From Pelargonium nanum (lineage: Eukaryota; Streptophyta; Magnoliopsida; Geraniales; Geraniaceae): 31,409 nucleotides of DNA. The notes beneath the pieces are model-generated. The model was given only the letters and a program-made list of their open reading frames with translations. It was not told the origin of the DNA and searched no databases. The DNA is taken from positions 1-31,409 of the forward strand of contig JAYMTF010000702.1 of the NCBI GenBank assembly GCA_036897485.1. The letters run 5' to 3'. The position numbers and the translations under genes were made by a program. Positions 8,543 to 20,241 of the stretch are shown one piece after another; the stretch's first letter is position 1, and every line of letters starts with the position of its first letter.

Positions 8543-11500
8543 TTAATTGTTGCCAGATCTCCTCAAGTATGTTAATACGCCTATCCCAGCAATTAGAGCA
8601 GCCCCAGCTGCAACTGCGCTGTAGGCAGGTGCCCATGCATCTGGATGACCATAATCCATACCAACCGAGCCGCAACCTTTCCTTACATGATGTGTACCTT
8701 TCGAGTAATCGAGAAACAATCGCAAACCCTGCACCACTCAATGTCGTCGCTATTAAGATTCAGAACAGGTAACATTTATTAACCAATCATTATAAGTACA
8801 CCGGTAAACGATCCAATCATACCTTCCAACCGGCTAACCTTGCATGCTCCACAGCCGTCACAAGATCATTATCTGAGGTCAGCACACATTTGTCTCGATC
8901 TTCATCTTCATACTACAGGGGTTGTGATCACAAGTTAGCGCAGAACTAGGAGTAAGGAGAAATCAAGAAGCAATCTGATAAAAAAGGAAATGTGATCTTA
9001 TAAAAGATACCAGAACGTTAGGCACGTTGTTGCGGTCAATGTCATCCCCCAGCCTCTGAATGATTGCAGTTATAAGCTCTGACAAATTCCGAGTATCTAA
9101 AACAACAAAACCAAAAGTAATAAGCGGCAAAGTATATGTGCATTTCATAGTTGGATATCAGGAGTAAGCCCACAATTAAGTGGCTTCTGCAAGGCTTACT
9201 CCAAAGCCACCATAACAACTTATAAGATAATTACAAATTCACATTGCAAGGTCATCCTTAAAGTCAGTTTTTGGAGTGAAACACTGGACACACCAATAGG
9301 AAACAGAAATTTACATCCATTGGCTTCAAGTGCAAAATTGGACATTTTTAAGGCATATGGGGTAACTTGAAAATTCAACAGTAAAAATAGCATACCACAA
9401 GTAAATCTGTGCATTCGACCCTTTTTATCTTGGAGTTTGAAAGAAAATGTATTTGACATCCCTGGTGCTGGACCTGGAAGAATTGATCTGGTCTCTGTTG
9501 CTTCAGAAGCCAATTTCAGGGAAGCGTCACTGAAATGTCACTGGCAAATTTTAAGCACATACACAAGACATAAACAGTAAATGTGTGTTTGTGTCTAACA
9601 GCATGTAACCTTCGTGTTTCCTCCTCATCATCCATTGGAGTTAAGGCCATGGCAGAATCCCAAAACTTTTGCATCATAGTGTTTGTGGCCTCATTATTAA
9701 CTCCTGCTGTGTTTCCAACCTAGTTAATGAAGAAAATTATGAGATGATGCGATTCATGACAACGAAAGCATTATCTAACTCTGTAGAAGAAAATTTCACA
9801 TATTCTGAATGAGGTATGTCAGCAAGAGCATAGTAATTTATAACCCTCTAAACATTTTTTAACATAAAAATAAAAGAAAGAGACAGCTGACTATGGTAAT
9901 CTGAAGACACTCCTGAAATTTCCAAAAGAACTTCTCACAAATGAACATTGGGGAAAGGAAACACCAGTAAAGGGAAACATTTTTTAACTTTTGAGCATGA
10001 CATCCCAACTTTAAGGCACAAATGCACAATGATCCATTGATCAATAAATCTAAAATGCAAACAACCAGCAGTCACTCGGTAGCTGTACCGAATCCATTGT
10101 AAAGCAACAGACATACTAGAAGATAGTGAACGTGTAAAAAAATTCTGGGCACGTCTTGAAAAATGGCATTCAACCAATAAGAAATTAATACTTTCAGGAT
10201 CACACTTAAAACTCATATGGACCAAAAACTATGGAATCAAAGCGATCAATAATAGCAAAATGTCAACCAATGTTTCCTAACTATGATCTGCCTTTTTACA
10301 CCATGTTCAGCATAAAAATAGATACTAAAAAGTGACTTATTCCTAAGGAAAAAGAAGTTCAAACTACTAAAGAGTGACCATTCAATATATAGAACCACTT
10401 ACTCCACAAAATTATTGAAATGTTAAGCATTTAGAAAGGTACAAAGTGGACTTACAGTGGTCACAGCTGCATGAGTGATATTGATCACATCAACGACAGC
10501 AACTATATTTCCAACTGCATCCAACAATACATAATCATCAGAATTTGATGACTTTGCACAACTTTCACAGTTAGTGTAGCTGTATAATACCTCTATCTAC
10601 TACAGGAAGGTGCAAAAATTTCCCATTGTGCATGGTGTGCAGAGCATCAACAATGGGTGTATCTACTGTCGCACATTCCGGATTTGGAGTCATGATCTAT
10701 CGATAAAATCAAAAACATGATATTCAGTCTTCTTTAGTTTATCAGAGATCCCATAAGATGCTCCAACAGAATTATCATATATGAATATTTCTAGTTAGGA
10801 ACAATCTAAGTGGCAAAAAATGTATAATTATTTTGGCAAAGTTCATGCCTCACGGAAACTACCTTATCCACAAGAGTAGACTCTGGGGAAAGATTTTGTG
10901 CTATAACCCTCATCAATATATCTTTTGAACTGTACACAATAAATACACGTATAAAAAGCATTAAACTGTAATGATTCCAATTATATACTCAAACACATAT
11001 ATCGCAAGAGAATAAAGAATATGAGCCAAGCTTTTTTTGGCTTAGGCCAACCCAAGCCAATGAGAAGGTGACACCACAATTGACAATACACCCCAATGAA
11101 TTTGCGAGAGCGGAGCGACCTGCTGGATCCCTTTTTTTAATGAGGTGTCATAACATCATTGGCGGCTTAGCCTAAGCCAAAAACTTCTTGGGATAGGATC
11201 CTTGCTCTCTATATCACAATAAGTTAATCTATAACTTATTCACTTAAATGTAGATTGCTGAGGTGAATTGTCTAAGATGGGGGGCAAGCAGATTAAGCAA
11301 CTCACGTGAGAATTCCCAGCGGTTTGTTATCGATTGTTACAACTGCAGAGCTTATTCGCAATTCATGCATCTTCTTGCACGCCATTAGAACTGAATCAGT
11401 TGGTGAAACTGTTACGACTCTGAGAGATGGCACAGGGTGTTAAAAGTATTCTTTAATACTATAACTGCTATTTGAATAAGCAGATAATTACCACATAGAA

Positions 11501-13134
11501 ATAAAGAAGATATTACCTACTTTGTATTCTCTGGGATGATTGTAGACAATGAGGGCTTAAACATCCGCTCTCGCAAAGTCTCGACAAATGTATTGGGACC
11601 TGCATATTAACCAACAAACAACATGCAGAAAAAAAATAGTCACATAAGCAACAGTGTAATAAATAAATAAGTATTAATAGAGGACTACAAAAGTCAGTTA
11701 TGGATATAACAGTCTCGACCTACCAGTCCCCCAGTGCTTTTCAACACCTTCAACTGCTGCAGCAATCGCCTTTCCTTTTTCAGCTGCCCTTTCCATACGA
11801 GCAATAGCATCATATAAACACTTTGCTATATCGAGTAAAGCAATGACCTCCCCATTCTCTACAACAGGCAAATGTCTGAATTTTCCTGCCGACACAGATA
11901 TGGGGAATGGAGTCAAATTGTGAAGTATAAAGCAATATATTAAAAATTAACAAATATTAGATGTATTTCAAGTTATAAGCAACCTTGCACCATTTTCTGG
12001 AGTGCTTCCACAGCAAGAGTGTCTGAAAGAACAAATACCGGGTTTCTTGTCATAACTTTGGATACAGGTGTATCCTCAATATCAATTTCACGGGCAATAA
12101 CTTTTGTTGCTATATCCTTCAACCGAAAAGGAACAAAAACATGAAACATATAAAATATGCCTGTTCATATTTGAGAAAAAAAATGAGTGTTGACTATGTG
12201 CCACAAAAGAATTCAACTCATACCTTGTCTGTAAGGATTCCACAAAGTAATGCATTTGAATCTGTTAGCAGTAAAGCATCAATTCTGCGAGCAGCCATCC
12301 GGCGGCATGCATCATAGATGCTAGTAGTTTCAGGTACTGTGAGGGCCTTAGACAGCCGCAGTCGCTTGACAGTTCGCTCTCCACTCAATCCCCTGTTTTA
12401 AATGGCAAATATAGTTGCCCATAAATATTATGTTACTAAAAGCTCAATGTACGAAAGTGATCAGTTTCCCTCCTTAATCCCTAATATTTTTTATAGCTGT
12501 GCAAGTGTTGGAAACTTGGAATTGTGATAGGCATATGTTTATGTGCATGGCCCTGTCAAACGTAACATCTTGAACTCCCATTAGAGAAACAGACCCTCAT
12601 GCCACAACACAAGATAAGGAACCAAGCCAATAGTTCATCCATGTTAGCGATAAGAAGAAGAAGAAAAGTTTGGATTAATAGGGGTTGCTACTTGCTAGCA
12701 TACATCCTAAACACATATTAAAGGCAAAATTGAGGAGCTAAATAAGTTATTAAATCTCCTGATTTGGTTAGTTCAATATTTTTTTATAGTTGATGTCCAA
12801 ACAAAAAGAAGCAATAAAATGAGCAATGTCCCGATATGAAGGTGAAACTCAGTTTCAAACCAATTGTTGGTAAACATCATAAAGATGCAAACGGAGATGA
12901 TATTACCAAGCAGAAGCTACCAATTTAAACAACAATTGTTCAATCATCCACACATATCACATAGAGAAAGAATTAAACATTATGAGCAGAGGCAACAACG
13001 TACATAGAACGCGAAGCTGAAAGAGATTTCCGCGCGGAATCGGGTGTTCCATTCTCAATAATCTTCTTCTTTCCCAGCGAAGTCGAGGATGGCAGCGACA
13101 TGCTTCTCCGAGAAGAACCTCCATGACTCGCCAT
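8543..13134 (-). CDS. CBSCBSPB: CBSCBSPB protein: four CBS domains, PB1 domain, C-terminal membrane helix
   Basis: Fourteen coding exons rebuild a 541-residue protein: complement(8543..8728, 8823..8912, 9011..9096, 9396..9529, 9610..9719, 10456..10514, 10591..10696, 10863..10929, 11306..11419, 11521..11599, 11724..11885, 11984..12116, 12224..12392, 13004..13134). All phases agree. A Ser/Arg/Lys-rich N-terminus (1-50) is followed by two CBS pairs (about 55-175 and 225-345). Repeated GKFRHLPVV / GKFLHLPVV and GILT(D/S)KDI blocks mark them. CBS pairs typically bind adenosine nucleotides. The PB1 domain (about 402-488) begins NTFSFKLQDKKGR, carries the acidic YEDEDRDK motif, and usually mediates dimerisation. 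A helix at 515-535 (AYSAVAAGAALIAGIGVLTY) with RR after it suggests a tail-anchored protein. The cellular role of this plant family is not established. Family assignment is firm; the paralogue number is not determined. Confidence 0.93.
11008..11209. mobile_element. Mutator-like MITE in intron 6 of CBSCBSPB
   Basis: A 202-bp non-coding element has terminal inverted repeats of about 43 bp. The inner parts share TTTTTGGCTTAGGC, and both outer ends read GAGA when viewed inward. The flanks TATATCGCAA (10998-11007) and TATATCACAA (11210-11219) match at 9 of 10 bases, fitting the 9-bp target duplication of Mutator-type elements. It lies wholly inside the intron between coding exons 6 and 7 (10930-11305) and does not touch splice sites. 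Confidence 0.72.
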
Positions 13135-13138
13135 CTCC

Positions 13139-13337
13139 CTGAAACAACACATTTCCGTAAAAATCAAAACCGCGCCAAATTAAGAAATCAACCAAAATTA
13201 TTGATGAATGATTCAACACTAAGCACTGTTCATTCAAACAACGAATTAGAATCCAAACAATGTATATATTTTTTCTTTCAAAAATCACATTATGTTTAAT
13301 TTTTTCTGTCAAGCTTTGACATACAATTCAAGGAAAC
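13139..13337 (-). other. Probable 5'UTR intron of CBSCBSPB
   Basis: On the minus strand the sequence just before the start codon reads TGTTGTTTCAG|GGAGATGGCG, a strong acceptor only four bases from the ATG. A candidate donor, CTCAG|GTTTCC, lies at 13337. The leader exon would then run upstream of 13338 to roughly 13680. This is inferred from splice-site appearance without transcript support. Confidence 0.5.
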
Positions 13338-13680
13338 CTGAGTTCTCTCTTCTCTGAAAAAAGATTGTGATTCGCGACTATACACAGAGATGCAACCAGA
13401 GATTGTCGATCAAGAACCGACCAGTCAAAGCTCAACGCATTGGCGCCGCAATAAGCATAAGGAAATGAAATGGATAGAAAGATTACCGGGAAATTGCGGT
13501 CGGGAATTCTGACGGAAAATTCATGGATTTTCCGGGAAAATACACCGACCGGTGGGAAGGGAAGAAGAGGAAAGCCTAAAAAATGGAGAAATGAGAAAGG
13601 AAGAGATAGCCAATGAGATCGCTGCACGTTGACAATTTTGACAGGAAATTGCTCCAATTTCACGGGGAATGAGCTTTTTT

Positions 13681-15197
13681 CTAGGCTTGTAAATTTTTAG
13701 TTTAATTCAGGTTTAAATGTATATATAGTTATGCATCTGTTCCGGGGTTTATCCATTTTCATTTTATTTCTTTTTCCTATTTTTGGTCAATATGGAGGCT
13801 TTGGCCTCACACAAACAGATTTGAATTTGAAGGGTCGGTATCAAATAAATAATTAGAATTAATACGAAAATAGACGGCGCAGAGGCACTTTGGTCCCATC
13901 CCCAATCCCAAACGTGGCATCGAGTTCAGGAGATAGCTGCTACGAAAGGTTTTGTTTGGTTGCGGATTGACTCTGCCCGGAACCTGGATTAATGTCAAGC
14001 CTTCAGCTGGACCTGGCCCAAGCAAGGAAAAGGATTATAGGCTAGGTGTATGGCACGAGGGCTCCTATCCTCCAAGCTTTGACCATTAGGCTTTAAGTTC
14101 GGTTGAAGTTTGATCATTGTTGAGTCGGATGCGTTGTAGCCTAGGTTATTGAAGACTTGAAGTTCAAATGGCAGTATTTCAGTCAATTTCAATTAATTAT
14201 AGGTGATATTAGAGATTGAGGGTCAATTTGTGTTTTTAGAATTCTATTTTATTCGTGGTTTGCGAATAGAATAGCTCATGAGTTAGCTCGCTCGTCTTAT
14301 TTTTTGTTAGAACCGGTAGGGTGGATTGGTCTTGTGGGTTTGATAGATTTAGCTGAGCTTTTATTGATGGATTCCACAAATTAATAATATTGCTTGAGGT
14401 TTTGGTTCAAACCAAATGATTAAAAATATTTAGGTTTCTGAATTTTCTAAAAGTCGTGAGAAGAAGTTATATTAGCTCTTGATGTTTGAAAATTTGATTC
14501 AAATCATTAGTTACAATTATCTTAACACTAATTTTGTTGACGCATATACGATAACAACGCGTGAGGTATAAATAGATTATTTGTATTATAAATACATATG
14601 AATATAGAGATGCTTAACCCATCTTGGAAGCTCTCAATGACAGGGTATGGATGCATTTCTTTGGACAAAAGAAAAGGGCATATTTGCCTATATACATGTA
14701 TATTTTTGTTGTAACAATGTTAGAAGTTGAAGATGTCAACAGAATTGGCTAAGCAATATATACATATATACTTTATTTGTTTTAAAATGAGTGTTATATC
14801 ATTTTTTTTATTCGTATGTCTCAAAAAGTGGTTACACATAATTACTAATAGTATTATTATAATAAACTAGTTAGTATCATTTGAATTAGTTAGAACAAAT
14901 GTGCATGGAAATAAAAAAAAAAACAAGAAAAGAAAAAAAGAATATATGGCAGTAACTAAATTCTCTTTATTTAATTTTTTTTCAAAATATAAAAAATAAG
15001 AACACACACCTCAAGCGTTTTACAAGTCTCATCGGATCCATATTGGGCTTCCATCTTGATGGTCCATACTCCATAGTAAGGTCCCACTTTTGGAATTTGG
15101 CACTTTATCATACTGTGAAGAAACTTAAAGTAGCATACATGAATTGTTAAATAGTGTGGTGAACAATTATTCCTCTTTTATTAGTAGAGTAGAGTTG
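13681..15197. other. Intergenic between CBSCBSPB and the DUF3339 pair
   Basis: No recognisable gene. Minus-strand frames at about 13807-14192 have no family resemblance. A worn Stowaway-like phrase ('aaaatgagtgtta', about 14785) and runs of A/T suggest decayed MITEs. The left part presumably holds the CBSCBSPB promoter and the right part the promoter of the first DUF3339 gene. Confidence 0.5.
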
Positions 15198-15204
15198 TAT
15201 AAAG
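15198..15204 (+). promoter_or_regulatory. Probable TATA box of the first DUF3339 gene
   Basis: TATAAAG lies 43 bp before the ATG at 15241. If used, transcription would start roughly 30 bp downstream and leave a very short 5'UTR. It is supported by motif and spacing only. Confidence 0.45.
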
Positions 15205-15240
15205 TTTGTGAGCAATGTTGATGTTTAGTAATGAAAGACA

Positions 15241-15450
15241 ATGATGGATTGGGCACCCATATTGATAGGAGTGTTGCTCTTCATATTGCTATCACCTGGA
15301 TTGCTGTTCCAGCTTCCAGGTAGTGGCCATCATGTAGAATTTGGAAGCTTCACTACTAATGGAAAGGCCATTCTTGTCCACACCATCATCTTCTTTGCCC
15401 TCTTCACCATCATCATCTTGGCCCTCAACCTCCACATTTACACTGGCTAA
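15241..15450 (+). CDS. DUF3339 small membrane protein (copy 1)
   Basis: A 69-residue protein encoded in one exon, the normal size for plant DUF3339 proteins. It has two hydrophobic helices (about 5-23 and 43-63) separated by a polar loop. The conserved LLSPGLLFQLPG, VEFG and AILVH blocks are present, as is the C-terminal HIYTG. The first ATG (15241) is preferred because MMDW aligns residue for residue with MADW of the neighbouring copy, giving equal lengths. The second copy starts 660 bp downstream in the same orientation, so this is a tandem pair. Molecular function is unknown. The coding exon is followed by an apparent intron in the 3'UTR. Confidence 0.93.
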   Translation: MMDWAPILIGVLLFILLSPGLLFQLPGSGHHVEFGSFTTNGKAILVHTIIFFALFTIIILALNLHIYTG

Positions 15451-15497
15451 TACATATTGTCTCCACAACACTCTCTTCAACAATTCAGTTCTATCAG

Positions 15498-15601
15498 GTA
15501 ATTAGGAATAATATTGATTAATTGCTTCGATTATGCTCTTTTTTTGGTGGGTTCAAAAAATTGATAATTTGATACAGCTTTTGTGTTTTTTTTTTATGCA
15601 G
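15498..15601 (+). other. Probable 3'UTR intron of DUF3339 copy 1
   Basis: A good donor (ATCAG|GTAATTAGG) and a T-rich tract followed by acceptor TATGCAG|AAGAAA bound a 104-bp intron. It starts 47 nt after the end of the stop codon, just under the 50-55-nt distance that usually triggers nonsense-mediated decay. It is inferred from sequence only. Confidence 0.55.
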
Positions 15602-16110
15602 AAGAAAATGGTGTGAACAAGAGAGCAAGGAGTGTTTTGGTCATGTTTGTTGCTGATTGTATAAATGTGTTTATGATTTTCTTAGCATTCTTATTTTATT
15701 TTATTTTTGTGTAAGAGGAAGCTAGATTTGAATATCAACAACATATTTTTCTGTATCTAGATTTGTTTTGTTTACGGGTTTAACTATTGATAATTGAGAG
15801 TACCAATTTGGACGGTCACGTTCACGTATAAACAAAGAATTTGTTTGAGAAAAGGTTAAAACTTTAGAATCCACATAAATAAAGTTTGCTTCTTTAAGCA
15901 ACCCAATAACATCACAGCCATTGGAGTATCTGATTGCCTGTCCCTGTCACGAGAAGCATCCATTTCAATACATTTGTCCTCCACCTCTCTTTCCTCCTTT
16001 CCTCCAAATACAACTCCACTACTTCACTCAAGCTCTTGCTCTAGTACTCTTCTTCTTCATCTTCTTTGAATCTTCACTGTCTTTTCTTGATCAAGATCAT
16101 TAATTCAAGA

Positions 16111-16320
16111 ATGGCAGATTGGGGACCAGTGGTGATTGCAGTGGTGCTGTTTGTGCTGTTGTCTCCTGGGCTGCTGTTTCAGCTACCTGGGAGGGGCAGG
16201 ATTGTGGAGTTTGGGAATATGCAGACCAGTGGGGCTGCTATTCTTGTTCATGCCATCATCTTTTTTGGCCTCATCACCATCTTCCTCATTGCCATTGGAG
16301 TTCACATCTACACTGGTTAA
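16111..16320 (+). CDS. DUF3339 small membrane protein (copy 2)
   Basis: A 69-residue protein colinear with copy 1 without gaps. The shared blocks are LLSPGLLFQLPG, VEFG, AILVH.IIFF and HIYTG at the C-terminus. Two membrane helices flank a basic loop (GRGRIVEFGN). An in-frame ATG at 16066 would add a Phe/Leu-rich extension with no family counterpart, so the MADW start at 16111 is chosen. The leader is strongly CT-rich (about 15975-16080), as in many highly transcribed plant genes. No 3'UTR intron like that of copy 1 is obvious. Function unknown; the pair probably arose by tandem duplication. Confidence 0.94.
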   Translation: MADWGPVVIAVVLFVLLSPGLLFQLPGRGRIVEFGNMQTSGAAILVHAIIFFGLITIFLIAIGVHIYTG

Positions 16321-16850
16321 TGCCATGTTCTGGCTTTTTCAGTTTCATTTTGTGCCTAAACTAAAGTACTACACAGATATCAGCTGGTTTCTGTGTTTAT
16401 ATATGGGGTTGGTTAGGGTTTCAATCTTGTAATGGTTTTCTGCAATGTGTATGAGGCAATATAATATGCATCCTATATTTTTGCATTTTGCCCTTTTTAT
16501 TGTATTGTGTATCAAGTCACAGTTGGTTATGTGTTTTTGCTTTCACTCATTCTGTTCTTGATTTAACAATTAGTCTCAGTCTCAGATGGCAAATGTAAAT
16601 GTTGGCAAATGGCTCCACAACATATATAAATCTTCTACAACTTGTCATACAACATAAACCCTTACAAGTTCTAGAACTATACATCAGTCCTTAATATTTA
16701 GGCTCATTGGTTTTGGTACCCTGAGTTCAAGTTCATGCCATGTGATGCAAAAGTTTATTTATTAAACAGAACATAAGCCTTGCAATTAAGACAGTTCCAA
16801 GCTCTGGCTGCAACACAGCATTAAATCAGATCCAATCCTTAGACTCTCAT
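16321..16850. other. Convergent intergenic: 3' ends of DUF3339 copy 2 and SEP-like gene
   Basis: The plus-strand DUF3339 gene and the minus-strand MADS gene point at each other here, with stops 530 bp apart. The space should hold both 3'UTRs. No ORF, repeat or RNA gene is recognisable. Confidence 0.55.
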
Positions 16851-19800
16851 TTAAGACCAGGCTTGCATGAAATTGCTCACACTAGGACCAGAAATATTGG
16901 TTTCCTCCATATGCTCTGTTTGGTACCTGAAAGTGCAGAGAAATCAAAGCTCAATGTCAGTATGAAGTGAGGTGAGTATCACAATTTTAAAGACCAAGTT
17001 GAACATAATCAAGTGCTAGATACTCCAATAAAGACAATTTCTTGGCTGTTCATAGACTCCACAAACAAAATGCTATATTTTGGACAGAGTTATATCAAAT
17101 ACTACATAGCATTACAAAACAATTTTCTGGTATGGATATTGCAGAGATGAGGAGTATATAAAATATATTTACCCCATCTGTAATGTGGGTGGGCAGATCA
17201 ATGGGCAAAAGAACATTTCAGTTGGCTGCTGACCAAGCTCTGCTTCAGATGCTCCTGTGTCCCATTGAGGAGCATTTGATTGGCTTCCATCATTTAACTG
17301 CAAAATTAGTTGTTTACATTACTTGATAAATTTTACATTGCATCAAAAGCTCTTTTTGTTTCAAAAATAACTAAATAACAATCCAAATCAGAACTACGGT
17401 TTCACTAATTTCATAATCATATGTCAGATTGATGATAATACGTCTACTATGCTAACAAGTAACCACGACCTGCTACTTAAGTAATCTGATAGACCGATTG
17501 GGTAGGAATTTGATAACAAAAGGGCTTGGACATTCTGCTCAATAGTGTAAATTATTCATGAGGGAAATGTTCATTTAAGTGATACTAAAAGCTTATCCTT
17601 AATGCAAGACATGGAAGGATGCATCCGTTTCCTTATCACAATTCTAAAGCATTCAAATACTCACCCTTTCCTTAAGGCTGTTGTTGGAGTCCCAAAGCAA
17701 TTTTTCCTGAAAGCAAAATATAACGTAAGAGTTCAGAGAGGAGAAGCACAAAAAGAATTGAAGTGTTGCATTACACATACAACATACCTTGATTTGAAGA
17801 TTAGATAGCTGATCAACCATGTACTGAGTCTGCAGAAAACCATGCATATTATTATACCAGTGATTGCAGGATAAACTATAGATATACCTATTTCAAAGTT
17901 TTTTTTTTTCTGTCATCTCTAGTTCTCTACCCTTGTTGTCTTTAACATATATAGAGGTGATGGTGTATTCAGTTAGTAAAAACAAAGATACATGAGTACA
18001 TGTATGCTTAATTTTACTCCAAAAATTCACTAAAGGGGTTCTTGGTGGATACCATTATATATGCTTTAGTTACTGTATATATAACTGATATAAAAATGTC
18101 AAGTACCCTTGATGATCTGATCAGATTCAGTGATGCATCATGCTGCCTCTCTAGTGATTCAAGCTCTGTGCTGTTAAGTGACCCAAGATCCTCACCCATA
18201 AGCATCCTAACAATAAACACGCATTTTAACACATATTTCAAATGTTCATAAATGTAAGGAGTAGTTGTCCCGCATCTATGTATATATTATGCCTACATGT
18301 GGAAGTTTAAGTAATAATTACACTGAAGAATAACAATTTTAAAGAATTTGGACCTTTCAACTCTTTTTAACTCCTCATGGCGTGCTTTAAGCTTCATGTA
18401 CTCCTCATACTCTTTTTGTTCCTGTACGAGAAAGCAATGTTTCGAGTAAGAATGGAGGAAGTCTAGGAATTAGGCAGACATTTTGGCATAAATGTAAATA
18501 AACCGTGCATACAACTCTTTTTAGTCTGCTTATATTGAAGCTCTAGGCATCAATAGAAGCTCTATATCTCTTTAGTTTCTTTTTTTTCTTTCTGTATAGA
18601 AAGTTAGAAACCAAGCTAAAATTGTTGTTATGTTTTTGAAGGTATAGTTACTGAAAGAAAATTATTACGGATACATATGCTGATGATTCCCTGATTTCTT
18701 AAGTAGGGAAGTGGATAAGATTGAGAATATGTTAAGAATACCAGTTAACCAGGCTAATAAATTACTATCTCCGTCCCAAAATGAGTGTATGGTTTTCATT
18801 TTAAGAAAAATTAAGGAAAAGTTAGTGTTGTGCATTTCCTCTTGTATCTCCCAGGACGTACGTGTGTAGTAACAAACTCAAGAGTTACTAACTAACTTAT
18901 TATAAGAGTGATTCATGCATAACTAACTTTCTAAGAAAACACTCATTTCGGGAAAATAAAATAAAAAAAATCATGAAAATTATGACACTCATTTTGGGAT
19001 GGAGTGAGTACGGATGTTTCATTGATCAATCTAGTCAGAGTAGTTGATGGTTCTGTCTCCTCCAACTAGCTAGTTTGCTCACATGATTATAAATACAAAC
19101 ACACACAAGTAGATGGCTGGCATGTAGGTTGATAAATCAGGTGAGCTTCATCAATTACATGAATTGGGTGCATTCTAAGATTTGTTTTTGCTGAGGAAGA
19201 ATCAGAAAACTTGCATCTTTTGACATTATAGAACATCTTCAGCAAGAAACAAAGAGTATGTGATGGTAAACATTTAACAAAAAATATTTTCAGCTGATAT
19301 GCATCAAAATATTACTGAAGGATGGACATTCATAAAAATAGCTGCTAGTCAATACAAATAGTTGGTATAGAGAATGAATGGAAAGTTCACCAGCATTGTC
19401 TGCTTTGCAGATACATTTGTCTCTGGCATTTGAGCATGACTGCATCTCTCATACTTTTCAAGTGTTCTCGACATGCTAACAAATAAAAGGCAAATCTCTC
19501 AATTAATGATTAAGACCATGCAGGAAAAAAAAAATCCATAGCAAAATATAAGAACATCACATTGATCAATTCTTGCAATTGTGTTTCTACTCAAAACCAA
19601 AATTAGGTCAAAACACAAAACACAAAATGAAGATCCTAACTCCTCCATAACACTTCCAATTAATTTAGACCAAAGCAAAACACAGTAAGATAAGGAAACA
19701 GTAATATTATGCAGCCGGGTACACTAAAAGTTATGGCATTGAGGCATACATTTCATGGGAGTAGCGATAATCATAGGGATCGAACTGTGTTTGGTTGCTG

Positions 19801-20047
19801 AGAAAATGACCGAGAAAAGTTACTGTTGAGAAATAGTAAATAAAGGAAGCAGCTTTACGTACGATGAGTTGGTGAAAAAGTCGTAGAGCTTGCCACGGTT
19901 GGAGAAGACGATGAGAGCGACCTCGGCGTCGCAGAGGACAGAGAGCTCGTGAGCCTTTTTGAGGAGCCCATTTCTTCGCTTTGCGAAGGTGACTTGTCTT
20001 GTGATCTTGTTCTCGATCCGCTTCATCTCCACCTTCCCTCTCCTCAT
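16851..20047 (-). CDS. SEPALLATA-like MIKC MADS-box transcription factor
   Basis: Eight exons, complement(16851..16926, 17173..17297, 17665..17706, 17788..17829, 18107..18206, 18354..18421, 19391..19475, 19863..20047), give 240 residues. The 185-bp first exon and the 100-, 42- and 42-bp exons are diagnostic of MIKC genes. The MADS domain (1-60) contains [20 protein letters not shown], and the K domain (about 91-170) contains [20 protein letters not shown], the SEP/AGL2 wording. The C-terminus retains a SEP I-like [10 protein letters not shown]. These proteins bind CArG boxes as partners in floral tetramers. Oddities: residue 2 is Arg where almost all relatives have Gly, and the protein ends NFMQAWS instead of the usual YMLGWLP type. 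Best guess is the LOFSEP (FBP9/AGL3-like) group. An in-frame upstream ATG (20069-20071) would add eight residues and is not preferred. Confidence 0.92.
18765..19008. mobile_element. Stowaway-like (Tc1/mariner) MITE in intron 2 of the SEP-like gene
   Basis: Inverted ends pair CTCCGTCCCAAAATGAGTGT on the left with CTCCATCCCAAAATGAGTGT (minus strand) on the right. TA dinucleotides flank both ends (18763-18764 and 19009-19010), as expected for TA target duplication. The element is about 244 bp, non-coding, and sits between exons 2 and 3 of the MADS gene, far from the splice sites. Confidence 0.82.
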
Positions 20048-20235
20048 TTCGATTACAGAACAGAACCACAAAAATCACTCACGATTACGAGTTTTCTTGG
20101 AAGCTCTCGATCTGTTCGTTCCTAATTTTGTTCTTGAATTTGCCCTAATCTCTGGTAGCTGCAAGGACAGAGAAAGCTGGCAACCTTAACACAGGTCACT
20201 GCTGACATGAATATTGCAGAGATCACCTGCGGTGC

Positions 20236-20241
20236 CACGTG
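20236..20241. promoter_or_regulatory. G-box/ABRE-like element upstream of the SEP-like gene
   Basis: GCCACGTGTC contains the CACGTG core recognised by bHLH and bZIP factors. It lies about 190 bp upstream of the SEP-like ATG. Several TGGGC-type motifs lie just beyond (about 20250-20330). It is a motif match only. Confidence 0.4.

Noticed and set aside
16066..16110. N-terminal extension of DUF3339 copy 2
   Set aside because: The extra residues have no counterpart in copy 1 or the family, and the MADW start gives equal lengths.
20048..20071. Eight-residue extension of the SEP-like protein from the upstream ATG
   Set aside because: MADS proteins of this class start directly at the MADS domain; the extension has no conserved content.
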